NCBI RefSeq assembly: GCF_030733265.1
Contig: NZ_JASHJI010000022.1
Location: 1 to 64,000, forward strand
DNA: 64,000 bases
DNA from: Roseibium sp. MMSF_3412
GTDB taxonomy: Bacteria; Pseudomonadota; Alphaproteobacteria; Rhizobiales; Stappiaceae
Reading direction: 5' to 3'
How positions within the stretch are numbered: position 1 is the stretch's first letter; each line of letters starts with the position of its first letter. The position numbers and the translations under genes are program-made. Below the pieces are notes generated by a model, which had not been told where the DNA came from, made no database searches, and saw nothing but the letters and a program-made list of their open reading frames with translations. Below are positions 44,060 through 52,682 of this stretch, piece after piece.

Positions 44060-44527
44060 ATGAACGAAATTGAAACAAGCCTTGCACGCTTGGGAATCGT
44101 GCTGCCACCAGCCCCTCCTGCGCTTGGAAACTTTGCTCCTTATCTGGCTGATGGTTCTTTGCTCTACATATCGGGTCAGATTTCCGCAGACATGCAAGGC
44201 AAGCCTATCACCGGAAAGATAGGCTGCGAGCAAACGCTGGAGCACGGGTATGAAGCGGCCCGCTGCTGCGCCATCAATCTCCTGGCACGTGCAAAAGCGG
44301 CCCTCGGCGATCTCGATCGCATAGAAAGGCTTATCAAGCTGGGTGCATTCGTAAATTCAGCGTCAGACTTTGCCCAGCACCCCAAGGTGGTCAATGGTGC
44401 CTCGGATCTGATGACTGAGGTCCTGGGACCGGAAAAGGCAAATCATGTTCGCTTTGCTGTCGGCAGCAGCAGCCTTCCGTCCAACGCCAGCGTGGAAGTC
44501 GAAGCCGTGTTCCGATTTCGTGAATAG
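44060..44527 (+). CDS. RidA/YjgF-family protein (YjgH-like long form)
   Basis: 155 aa from ATG 44060 preceded by GGAAA; a frame from 44000 is open but unsupported. It starts MNEIETSLARLGIVLPPAPPA and contains LLYISGQIS and a terminal NASVEVEAVFRF of the RidA fold. The key Arg of true RidA imine deaminases, normally in the C-terminal C/R-x-x-V-E region, is not obvious: the segment reads VRFAVGSSSLPSNASVEVEAV. It more likely belongs to the Rid7/YjgH-like group of unknown activity. Confidence 0.85.
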   Translation: MNEIETSLARLGIVLPPAPPALGNFAPYLADGSLLYISGQISADMQGKPITGKIGCEQTLEHGYEAARCCAINLLARAKAALGDLDRIERLIKLGAFVNSASDFAQHPKVVNGASDLMTEVLGPEKANHVRFAVGSSSLPSNASVEVEAVFRFRE

Positions 44528-44602
44528 CCGCCAAAGTCCGGCCCAGATTGCCGTCTTGCGAAGGACATAATTTACTTCTTCCCTCGCCGACCTACTCGGG
44601 GC

Positions 44603-47578
44603 ATGATCCGCGCCATGTCGACGCAAGATTCTGCCCCCGCCCTCACCGCTGACGACCACCTTATCCTGGTCGACGGTTCCACTTTCATCTTTCGCGCCTA
44701 TCACGCGCTGCCGCCGCTGACGCGCAAGCCCGACGGGCTGCCGGTGGGTGCCGTCTCCGGCTTCTGCAACATGCTCTGGAAGCTGCTGCAGGAAGGGCTG
44801 ACACCGGAAGAGGGCGACGAGCCGACCCATTTCGCGGTGATTTTCGACCATTCGTCCAAGACGTTCCGCAATGCCATCTATCCCGAATACAAGGCCAACC
44901 GGCCGGAACCGCCGGAAGATCTTGTGCCGCAATTCGGACTGATCCGTGAGGCAACCCGGGCCTTCTCCGTGCCTTGTGTCGAACAGGAAGGTTTCGAGGC
45001 CGACGACCTGATCGCGACCTATGCCCGCCAGGCTGCTGACATGGGGGCTCAGGTCACCATCGTTTCCGGCGACAAGGACCTGATGCAGCTGATCGGGCCG
45101 AAGGTCGGCATGATCGACACCATGAAGAACAAGGTCTTCGGCGAGCCGGAAGTGTTCGAAAAATTCGGCGTCGGGCCGGACAAGGTCATTGAGGTGCAGT
45201 CGCTTGCCGGCGACAGCGTCGACAACGTTCCGGGCGTGCCGGGCATCGGCCTGAAAACAGCGGCGCTTCTGATCAACGAGTTCGGCGACCTGGAAACGCT
45301 TTTGGCCGGAGCGGACACCATCAAGCAGAACAAGCGCCGGGAAAACCTGATCGAATTCGCTGACCAGGCGCGGGTTTCCAAGGAACTGGTGACGCTGAAG
45401 CAGGATGTGCCCGTCGAAGTGCCCGTCGGGCATCTGACGGTCACCGATGTCGATGGTCCGAAGGCGGTCGGATTTCTGAAGGCCATGGGGTTCAGCACCC
45501 TGACCAAGCGCGTTGCGGAAGAAACCGGGGCCGATCTTGCCAATGTCGAACCCGCCGATTTCCAGGTCCCCGGCTGGGATGTGCCCGACCAGAAGGGCCG
45601 CATGGTCGAGCGTGTCGAAGCGAGCGGGAGCGCCGCAGAGGCAGCTGGCGATGGCGCCGGGCCGGACGGAATGATGGTACCGCAGACGGTTGCCGATGCC
45701 CGGGTGGAAGCCGTCAAGGCGATCCCGATCGATTCAGGCGCCTATGAAACGGTGACGACCGTCGAACGGCTCAAGGAGTGGTGCGATGCTGCCCTTGAAA
45801 AGGGCTATGTTGCCTTCGACACCGAAACCACGTCGCTCGATGCCATGCAGGCGGAACTTGTCGGCCTGTCGCTGTCATGCGAACCGGGAAAAGCCTGCTA
45901 CGTCCCGCTCGCCCATGTCGATGGCGAGGGTGACCTTCTGGGCGGTGGCGGCCTGCTGCCGGACCAGATCCCGCTGAAACAGGCGCTTGAGGTCATCAAG
46001 CCGATGCTGGAGGACCGCTCTGTCCTTAAGATCGCGCAGAACCTCAAATATGACTGGCTGGTGATGACCCGCTACGGCATCGATATCAGCCCGTATGACG
46101 ACACCATGCAGCTCTCTTACACGGTTGACGCCGGCAAGGGCGGCAACGGTATGGACGAACTGTCCGAGCGCTGGCTCGGCCACAAGCCGATCCCGTTCAA
46201 GGAGGTCTGCGGCTCCGGCAAGTCGATGATCACCTTCGACAAGGTGCCGATCGACAAGGCAACGGCCTATGCGGCCGAGGACGCCGATGTCACCCTGCGT
46301 CTCTGGATGATCCTGAAACCGCGCCTTGCCAGTGACCGCATGGCGACGGTCTACGAGATGCTGGAACGCCCCATGGTGCCCGTTCTGGCACGCATGGAAA
46401 AGCGCGGCATTTCTGTCGACCGGCAGATGCTGTCGCGGCTCTCCGGCGATTTTGCGCAAGGAATGGCAGGGCTGGAATCGGAGATCTACGAGCTCGCCGG
46501 CGAGAATTTCAACATCGGTTCGCCCAAGCAGCTCGGCGATATTCTTTTCGGCAAGATGGGCCTTCCCGGCGGCAAGAAAACCAAGACCGGTGCCTGGTCG
46601 ACTTCGGCCCAGGTGCTCGAAGACCTGGCGGCGGAAGGGCACGAACTGCCGTCCAAGATCGTTGCCTGGCGTCAGCTCTCCAAGCTGAAATCCACCTATT
46701 CCGACGCGTTGCCCGGTTACATCAACCCGGAAACGGGCCGCGTGCACACGTCCTACGCGCTGGCCGCGACCACGACGGGCCGGCTGTCCTCTTCGGAACC
46801 GAACCTTCAGAACATTCCGGTGAGGACCGAGGCAGGCCGCAAGATCCGCCAGGCCTTCATCTCCACGAAGGGTCACAAGCTCGTCTCTGCCGACTACAGC
46901 CAGATCGAACTGCGCGTGCTCGCGCATATGGCCGACATTCCACAGTTGAAGAAGGCGTTCGAGGACGGGCTCGACATTCATGCCATGACCGCGAGCGAAA
47001 TGTTCGGCACGCCGATAGAGGGCATGGACCCGATGGTGCGCCGTCAGGCCAAGGCAATCAATTTCGGCATCATCTACGGCATTTCGGCCTTTGGCCTGGC
47101 CAACCAGCTCGGCATCTCGCGCGGCGAGGCCGGAGACTACATCAAGACCTATTTCGAGCGTTTCCCGGGCATTCGCGACTATATGGAAGCCACCAAGAAA
47201 AAGGTGCATGCGGACGGTTACGTCAACACGATCTTCGGCCGCAAGGCGCATTACCCGGACGTGAACACCAAGAACCCGAACATGCGTTCGTTTTATGAGC
47301 GCGCGGCCATCAATGCGCCGATCCAGGGGTCTGCCGCCGACATCCTGCGCCGCGCCATGGTGCGCATGGAAGACCGGCTGTCAGAGGCACGGCTCGACGC
47401 TCAGATGCTGCTGCAGGTCCATGACGAACTGATCTTCGAGGTCCCGGACGCGCAGGTCGACGATACGTTGCCGGTCATCCGGGACGTCATGGAAAACGCC
47501 TGTGAACCGGTGCTCAAGCTGTCCGTGCCGCTCAAGGTCGACGCCCGCGCCGCCGACAACTGGGACGAGGCGCACTAG
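44603..47578 (+). CDS. polA: DNA polymerase I
   Basis: 991 aa; ATG 44615 is an alternative start. The 5'-3' exonuclease (about 15-300) begins LILVDGSTFIFRAYHALPPL and has the HhH VPGVPGIGLKTA. The 3'-5' proofreading domain is intact: FDTETT (Exo I), NLKYDWLV (Exo II) and YAAEDADV (Exo III). Polymerase motifs A (SADYSQIELRVLAH), B (RRQAKAINFGIIYG) and C (QVHDELIFEV) are complete. It works in repair and Okazaki fragment maturation. The gene is monocistronic, with a dispersed repeat shortly after it. Confidence 0.98.
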   Translation: MIRAMSTQDSAPALTADDHLILVDGSTFIFRAYHALPPLTRKPDGLPVGAVSGFCNMLWKLLQEGLTPEEGDEPTHFAVIFDHSSKTFRNAIYPEYKANRPEPPEDLVPQFGLIREATRAFSVPCVEQEGFEADDLIATYARQAADMGAQVTIVSGDKDLMQLIGPKVGMIDTMKNKVFGEPEVFEKFGVGPDKVIEVQSLAGDSVDNVPGVPGIGLKTAALLINEFGDLETLLAGADTIKQNKRRENLIEFADQARVSKELVTLKQDVPVEVPVGHLTVTDVDGPKAVGFLKAMGFSTLTKRVAEETGADLANVEPADFQVPGWDVPDQKGRMVERVEASGSAAEAAGDGAGPDGMMVPQTVADARVEAVKAIPIDSGAYETVTTVERLKEWCDAALEKGYVAFDTETTSLDAMQAELVGLSLSCEPGKACYVPLAHVDGEGDLLGGGGLLPDQIPLKQALEVIKPMLEDRSVLKIAQNLKYDWLVMTRYGIDISPYDDTMQLSYTVDAGKGGNGMDELSERWLGHKPIPFKEVCGSGKSMITFDKVPIDKATAYAAEDADVTLRLWMILKPRLASDRMATVYEMLERPMVPVLARMEKRGISVDRQMLSRLSGDFAQGMAGLESEIYELAGENFNIGSPKQLGDILFGKMGLPGGKKTKTGAWSTSAQVLEDLAAEGHELPSKIVAWRQLSKLKSTYSDALPGYINPETGRVHTSYALAATTTGRLSSSEPNLQNIPVRTEAGRKIRQAFISTKGHKLVSADYSQIELRVLAHMADIPQLKKAFEDGLDIHAMTASEMFGTPIEGMDPMVRRQAKAINFGIIYGISAFGLANQLGISRGEAGDYIKTYFERFPGIRDYMEATKKKVHADGYVNTIFGRKAHYPDVNTKNPNMRSFYERAAINAPIQGSAADILRRAMVRMEDRLSEARLDAQMLLQVHDELIFEVPDAQVDDTLPVIRDVMENACEPVLKLSVPLKVDARAADNWDEAH

Positions 47579-47608
47579 TAATTGCGTCGCAAACGAGAAT
47601 GCCTTGGA

Positions 47609-47740
47609 TTGTCGTCCCGGTTTGCCGTGTATGCGGCAAGACCGGGATCCAGTATGCCGTGTGGCCCTTGATTGAAGCCGACGGCGAAACAAGTGGTTAC
47701 TGGGTTCCGGCCTTCCGCTGCGCTTCAGCCGGAATGACAA
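47609..47740. repeat. Dispersed palindromic intergenic repeat
   Basis: A 132-base unit bounded by TTGTCGTCCCGG and CCGGAATGACAA, with inner arms CCGGGATCCAGTA and TACTGGGTTCCGG in inverted orientation. The nested imperfect palindromes would fold into a long hairpin. Its start and end sequences look like the widespread alphaproteobacterial class of repeats (GTCATTCCGG ends). It lies just after polA and may also stop transcription. Confidence 0.75.
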
Positions 47741-47894
47741 CTGCATTGACTGAGGATCGCGCCACCAGACACAACTCAGTTTGAAGCGAACATCTGTGGA
47801 TCAACCAAGTATGACCTGACCTGTCAGAACTGACGTTTCACGCTTTGACAGGATCGCCCGTCCCATCGCTGTTCAACAAAGCACGCGGCCGACC

Positions 47895-48716
47895 CTAAAC
47901 CATCGCCATGACGCGCGAGGGTCCGCCTGTACCGCCCCGGAACTTGGGGGCGCCGACAACGAGCGTTGCACCGCTGGCCGGGAGCGCATCCAGGTTGGCG
48001 ATGCATTCAATGCCCCAGCGATTGCTTGGCAGCCAGGCATAGTGGACGGCGAAATCAGGTGACGGGCCAAAGTCGAGCGAAAGCGTGTCGACCGCGAGGC
48101 CGACGACATTGGCCTCTTCCATCAGCATTTGCGCCGCTTCCAGGTGGAAGCCGGGGAAATGCATGACGCCGTTTTCGTCGGCATTGCGGAACTTGTCCGT
48201 CGGAACCTGAACGCCCCATCCGGAATTCATGGCGACACAGGCCCCGTCCGGGATCGCGCCATTGGCCGAGATCCAGGCCTTTAGATCATCCGGGGTCACC
48301 TGGGCATCCGCATTCTCGGTGGCCTTTGCCTTGATATCGATAATGCACAAGGGAGCAACGAGGTTCTCGACCGGGATTTCCGCGACGGACTGGCCGTCTT
48401 CGGAAAAATGCAACGGCGCATCCATATGCGTGCCGGTGTGTTCGTTGTAGGTGAGGTTGAAGAGATTGTAACCGTCCTTGGCGAAATCAACGAGCTTCTC
48501 CTTGAAGAACTGCTGTTCTCCCCCGAATGTCGGGAAGGTCTCGTAGAGCTCGTGGGTCATGTCGGCAATCTTGGTGGGCGTTTGCGCCATCGCGGGCATG
48601 GCACCGGTCGCTGCAGCGGTCGCGGCTAGCCCGGCACCGACGGCCGTCGCTTTGAAGAAATCCCGCCGTGACAACATGCGGTTCTTGACCGAATTGATAA
48701 CGCATAGATCGCACAT
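47895..48716 (-). CDS. Tat-exported cyclase-family protein (kynurenine formamidase-like fold)
   Basis: 273 aa. The metal-binding cyclase motif HTGTHMDAPLHF (HxGTHxDxPxHF) is at about residues 93-104, and the family is metal-dependent amidohydrolases or cyclases such as KynB and isatin hydrolase. A twin-arginine signal, SRRDFFKA, with hydrophobic stretch and AMA-Q cleavage near residue 45, precedes the domain, so it acts in the periplasm. The chosen start, with GGAAGG upstream, adds MCDLCV in front of the Tat motif. It neighbours a co-directional lysR gene; a substrate cannot be named. Confidence 0.85.
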   Translation of the reverse strand: MCDLCVINSVKNRMLSRRDFFKATAVGAGLAATAAATGAMPAMAQTPTKIADMTHELYETFPTFGGEQQFFKEKLVDFAKDGYNLFNLTYNEHTGTHMDAPLHFSEDGQSVAEIPVENLVAPLCIIDIKAKATENADAQVTPDDLKAWISANGAIPDGACVAMNSGWGVQVPTDKFRNADENGVMHFPGFHLEAAQMLMEEANVVGLAVDTLSLDFGPSPDFAVHYAWLPSNRWGIECIANLDALPASGATLVVGAPKFRGGTGGPSRVMAMV

Positions 48717-48853
48717 GACATGTCCTTCCCGTTGTTTGCCAAAGGGAAATGCTGCCTTTCAGCCGGGGAAATTGCGAGTCAAAAAAGAGTTTTGTTTGAT
48801 TTGATGCGGAATTTCGGCGGGAAGGACAGCAGCGAATCCAGATCCTTGCGGTG

Positions 48854-49777
48854 TCAGACCACCCGCAGTTCCGGCTGACTTTTGCCGGTCAGCGCCGAAC
48901 GCGATGGGATTGCATTCTGCAGCAGTTCGCTCAGGTGCGCTTCAAGGTAGTCGACAATGGGTGACTGCGCCTTGGCCGGTGTATAGACCGCCAGCCTTGT
49001 TGCCGGCAGGGCGGGAAAACCGTCCTGTTCCTTCAGGATCCTGAAGCCGTCGACTATTGCTCCCGATGGCAGGCAACAGACACCGGCCCCCGAATTGACG
49101 GCAACCTGGGCGGCGGCAACGCTCGTGGTGGTGATGCGCTCGTACCATTGGCGCCCCGCTCCTGCGAGGGCGCGAAAGGAAATATCGCGGAAAGGGCAGG
49201 GTTCCGGGAAGAGTATGAGCGGCACCGGGTCGCTCGGGGCAAAGGCATCTCCGGCTGCCCAGTGAAGCTGTTCTTCCACGACGCCGGCCGGTTCCGGTTT
49301 GGCAGGACTCACAAGGGCAATCGCCAGATTGAGCTCGTTTCGGGACAACTTGTCATGAAGCGTGGCGCTGTCCGCAACGGTCATCTCCAGTTTTACGTTC
49401 GGGTGAATGCGGACAAAGTTGCAGAAGATGGATTGGAGCTGCCCGGTCGTGGACCATTCCGGCAAACCGACGTGAACGGTGCCGGTCAATTCCGGCGCGG
49501 ACAGTCTCAGGCGCGCTTCCTCGTGCGATTTCAGGATATCCGTGGCGTGTTGGTAGAGAATTCGCCCTGCGGCGGTCAATTCCATGGAACGCGCCGCACG
49601 CTCGATCAACGGTTTGCCGACCCGGTCCTCGAGCCGGCGGAGCTGGGTGCTGACGCAAGGCTGCGTCCGGTTCAACCTTGCGCCGGCGAGTGTCACGTTG
49701 CCCATTTCGGCAACCGCCACAAAGGCTTCCAGCAATTCGATGTTGAATCGGCCAACGGTCAAGCTGCGTTTTTCCAC
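48854..49777 (-). CDS. LysR family transcriptional regulator
   Basis: 307 aa, GTG start. N-terminal winged HTH (about residues 10-70: LLEAFVAVAEMGNVTLAGARLNRTQPCVSTQLRRLEDRV in type) and a periplasmic-binding-like effector domain to about 295. It belongs with the group that reads a small metabolite to switch a nearby gene. The Tat-exported cyclase gene follows on the same strand 137 bases downstream and is the obvious candidate target. A palindrome 51 bases upstream could be its own operator. Confidence 0.9.
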   Translation of the reverse strand: MEKRSLTVGRFNIELLEAFVAVAEMGNVTLAGARLNRTQPCVSTQLRRLEDRVGKPLIERAARSMELTAAGRILYQHATDILKSHEEARLRLSAPELTGTVHVGLPEWSTTGQLQSIFCNFVRIHPNVKLEMTVADSATLHDKLSRNELNLAIALVSPAKPEPAGVVEEQLHWAAGDAFAPSDPVPLILFPEPCPFRDISFRALAGAGRQWYERITTTSVAAAQVAVNSGAGVCCLPSGAIVDGFRILKEQDGFPALPATRLAVYTPAKAQSPIVDYLEAHLSELLQNAIPSRSALTGKSQPELRVV

Positions 49778-50141
49778 CTCGGTCCCAATCTGCTGGCATT
49801 GCCAGTGTGGTTTCTCACCTCAGGTCAGAATTACGCGTAATTTAGAAGGAATTCAACCATAAATTTATGAAACTGAAAAAGCCCGTATATCGGGAATCGA
49901 AACTGCCGGCGAGCATCTGTCCAGCGTCAATCGGTGTCTTGACCGGCGTCCGCGTGTTGCAGCGGCAAGGGCGCTGAAAGGTGTGTGCGTACCCGGTTGT
50001 GCGGCTTGCAGTACCGGCGGCGACAGCATCTCAACAATGCATGCATAACACTCTTTTATGATCGGGCGCAGCCGCATAACCGCATTGTTCTGGTTTTTAT
50101 TGAGGCCGGCAGGCAGTATAGTGGCGTGCTTAGAGAACAAT
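49778..50141. other. Intergenic region upstream of lysR and of a small orphan gene
   Basis: 364 bases without a convincing gene. It holds the palindrome AATTACGCGTAATT (49829-49842), an AT-rich stretch to about 49880, and a CG-rich middle with no recognised features. The last 80 bases lead into the small gene at 50142. Confidence 0.6.
49829..49842. promoter_or_regulatory. Candidate LysR operator palindrome
   Basis: AATTACGCGTAATT is a perfect 14-base palindrome centred about 58 bases upstream of the lysR GTG start, the usual distance for LysR autoregulation. It lies within an AT-rich island. No direct binding evidence. Confidence 0.4.
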
Positions 50142-50390
50142 ATGCGTAATGGTGTACCCATGATCGTTTCAAACACGACGAACGACGAACTTCAGATCGA
50201 CACCGAGCTTTGCAGGGCAATGTTCGAAAAAGACCCTGACAAGATGATCGAACTGGTTTCCGAATGGCTGGAAACCAATGGCTTGTCCATGAGTGAAACC
50301 TTCAGGATGCCGGCATATCTCGACAAGGTTCTGGCGGATGCAGCCGGATATTCCGGTTCAGACCGCTCAATGCGCGTTTACGCGTCCTGA
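50142..50390 (+). CDS. Small protein of unknown function
   Basis: 82 aa from ATG 50142, with AGAG upstream; ATG 50160 would give 76 aa. The central segment FEKDPDKMIELVSEWLETNGLSMSETFRMPAYLDKVLADAAG appears helical and moderately acidic. No signal peptide, TM helix or known domain. It is convergent with another small orphan about 105 bases on. Coding status rests on the codon pattern and a plausible helix, so it is tentative. Confidence 0.45.
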   Translation: MRNGVPMIVSNTTNDELQIDTELCRAMFEKDPDKMIELVSEWLETNGLSMSETFRMPAYLDKVLADAAGYSGSDRSMRVYAS

Positions 50391-50495
50391 CGGAACAGGC
50401 TCAACGGTCCGGACGTCTCCGGCCGTAAGAGCTGTTTGCAGCCGACAAGCGGACGGCGCGGCCCGGCGCCACGGGCAGACAGTCTCAATCGCACC

Positions 50496-50750
50496 TTAAA
50501 TCGCGATATCGTTATATGCTTCGTCGCTTTCCAAAGCGTCCAGATCGTATTCGGACCAGTCATCGTCTTCAAAGAGCTCAAAATCATCTGATCCGTCATC
50601 GCCGAAATCGTGACCATACTGATCGAGAGCATTGTCGCTCAGATTGTCCATGATGGCATCGACGTCACCAAACCTGCGGGACGACACACCCATGTCATCC
50701 AAATCGTTTTCGTAAGCTGCGTGTTCACTGCGTTCACCAAAATACGGCAT
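50496..50750 (-). CDS. Small, very acidic protein of unknown function
   Basis: 84 aa from an ATG preceded by AGGAGG with seven-base spacing, the best ribosome site in this part of the window. The longer frame upstream (33 codons) is not needed. More than a quarter of residues are Asp or Glu (DDGSDDFELFEDDDW, EYDLDALESDEAY), with few basic residues. Such proteins can mimic DNA or bind metal or basic partners, but no role is assigned. A near-consensus CRP-like site lies about 70 bases upstream. Confidence 0.7.
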   Translation of the reverse strand: MPYFGERSEHAAYENDLDDMGVSSRRFGDVDAIMDNLSDNALDQYGHDFGDDGSDDFELFEDDDWSEYDLDALESDEAYNDIAI

Positions 50751-51053
50751 GTCATTTCCTCCTGTTAAGCGGGTTGCGCTGAGAGAGAAATGGGGCCTGC
50801 AGCGAAAAATCAGTGTGACGTTTGTCACCGGATCGCGGCCTGGGTGCAAAAACCCGACGCTTTTGTGCGCCGGGTCACACTTGACGAAGCGGAATGCGAC
50901 CCTGCGGCCTCTCGCCAGTCCCGAATGAAACCTTCTTTCCTGCCAAAATTGCCTTCCCTGGACGATTCAGCAGTATTGCGTTCCATATTTGTTCTTGAAC
51001 CGCCGTAGATATTGTGTTTCCCTCCGTCTACATCTTCAGGTAGAGGAGAGCGC
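50751..51053. other. Divergent intergenic region between the acidic small protein and comM
   Basis: 303 bases. It contains a CRP-like site at 50814-50829 and nothing else that I can name. The comM ribosome site AGAGGAGAG lies at its end. Short frames here have no coding features. Confidence 0.6.
50814..50829. promoter_or_regulatory. CRP-like operator
   Basis: TGTGA-N6-TCACC differs from the TGTGA-N6-TCACA consensus at one base, and also reads as GTGAC-GTTT-GTCAC palindrome. It is 64 bases upstream of the acidic small-protein start on the minus strand. Much weaker than the perfect site near 24.6 kb. Confidence 0.35.
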
Positions 51054-52580
51054 ATGGTCAGCCGGGTTACCACGGTTGCCTTTCAGGGGATCGAGGCCGT
51101 TCCCGTCGACGTGCAGGTGCATGTCGGTCCGGGCATGGTCGCCTTCAATGTCGTCGGTTTGCCGGACAAGGCTGTTGCGGAAAGCCGCGAACGCGTCCGT
51201 GCGGCGCTCTCCGCGTCGGGCCTCGCGCTTCCGGCCAAACGCGTCACCGTCAATCTGGCACCTGCCGACCTGCCCAAGGAGGGTTCCCACTACGATCTGC
51301 CGATTGCGCTGGGCGTGATGGCGGCGATCGGCGCAATCCCGGGTGAATTCCTGGAAGGGTATGCCGTGCTCGGCGAGCTGGGGCTGGACGGGACGCTGGC
51401 GCCCGTTGCCGGCGTGCTTCCGGCGGCCATGGGGGCAAACGGGCTCGGCAAGGGGCTGATCTGCCCGCAAGCCAGTGGCGGCGAGGCCGCCTGGGCGGAT
51501 GCGGACATGGACATTCTCGCCCCCCGCTCGCTGATACAGCTCGCCAATCACTTCAAGGGCACACAGGTGCTGTCGCGTCCGGCGGCAAAACTCCATGGCA
51601 ACGCCGGGGTGCTTCCCGATCTGGCCGAGGTCAAGGGCCAGGAAAGTGCGCGGCGTGCCCTTGAAGTCGCCGCAGCGGGCGGCCACAACCTGCTGATGAC
51701 GGGTCCGCCCGGATCGGGCAAATCCATGCTGGCGAGCCGGCTTCCTTCCATCCTGCCGCCGCTCACGCCCAGGGAACTGCTTGAGGTGTCGATGATCGCC
51801 TCGCTCGCCGGCGAACTGGCGGAAGGAAAGCTCACCGACAAGCGCCCCTTCCGCTCGCCGCACCATTCCGCGTCGATGGCGGCGCTGATCGGCGGGGGGC
51901 TCCGGGCAAGGCCGGGCGAGGTTTCGCTCGCCCATAACGGTGTCCTGTTTCTCGACGAACTGCCCGAATTCAACCCGCAGGTGCTCGACAGCCTGCGCCA
52001 GCCGCTGGAAACGGGTGAGGCCGTGATTGCCCGGGCCAACCACCGCGTGACCTACCCTGCCCGTATTCAGCTGATTGCCGCCATGAACCCGTGCCGGTGC
52101 GGCAATGCAGGCGAACCGGGACATGTCTGCCGCCGCGGCGAGCGGTGCGTGGCTGAATATCAGGCCCGCGTTTCCGGACCATTCCTGGACCGGATCGACC
52201 TCAGGATCGACGTACCGGCAGTGACCGCGTCCGATCTGATCGGCCCGGCCGAAGCCGAACCGTCCGCGCGTGTTGCCGCACGGGTCGCCGAGGCGCGCCG
52301 CATCCAGGAAAAACGGTTCTTCGATCTCGGCGTGATCTGCCGGACAAACGCCCAGGCGCCGGCGTCGGTTGTCGAGACCATGGCGCAACCGGACGACCTG
52401 GGTCTGGCCTTCCTGCGCGATGCTGCCGAAAAGCTGCAGCTGAGTGCGCGCGGATATCACAGGGTGCTCAAGCTGGCGCGTACCCTGGCCGATCTCGACG
52501 GCAAGGAATCCGTGTCCCGCATTCACCTTGCCGAAGCCTTGAGCTACCGCGGCCGGGACATGTCCCGTCGGGCGGCGTGA
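51054..52580 (+). CDS. comM: ComM/YifB-type Mg-chelatase-like AAA+ ATPase
   Basis: 508 aa from ATG 51054, preceded by AGAGGAGAG. N-terminal Lon-like fold (about 1-180: VSRVTTVAFQGIEAVPVDVQ, VVGLPDKAVAESRERVRAAL), then an AAA+ domain with Walker A TGPPGSGKSML, Walker B GVLFLDELPEF and the zinc-like cluster CRCGNAGEPGHVC. In naturally competent bacteria ComM is a hexameric helicase that promotes branch migration of incoming DNA; in non-competent species its role is unclear. Confidence 0.94.
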   Translation: MVSRVTTVAFQGIEAVPVDVQVHVGPGMVAFNVVGLPDKAVAESRERVRAALSASGLALPAKRVTVNLAPADLPKEGSHYDLPIALGVMAAIGAIPGEFLEGYAVLGELGLDGTLAPVAGVLPAAMGANGLGKGLICPQASGGEAAWADADMDILAPRSLIQLANHFKGTQVLSRPAAKLHGNAGVLPDLAEVKGQESARRALEVAAAGGHNLLMTGPPGSGKSMLASRLPSILPPLTPRELLEVSMIASLAGELAEGKLTDKRPFRSPHHSASMAALIGGGLRARPGEVSLAHNGVLFLDELPEFNPQVLDSLRQPLETGEAVIARANHRVTYPARIQLIAAMNPCRCGNAGEPGHVCRRGERCVAEYQARVSGPFLDRIDLRIDVPAVTASDLIGPAEAEPSARVAARVAEARRIQEKRFFDLGVICRTNAQAPASVVETMAQPDDLGLAFLRDAAEKLQLSARGYHRVLKLARTLADLDGKESVSRIHLAEALSYRGRDMSRRAA

Positions 52581-52682
52581 GCGGGGCGGTGCCGCAATCC
52601 GGCGCTGCCGGCGAGAATTCGATTGAAGATCCGCGCTAATGGCCCCATGTCTGAGCATGTCAACATCTGAGGGAGACGGCAT

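Noticed and set aside
44603..47578. Possible loss of proofreading in DNA polymerase I
   Set aside because: All three exonuclease motifs (DxE, NxxxD, YxxxD) are present.
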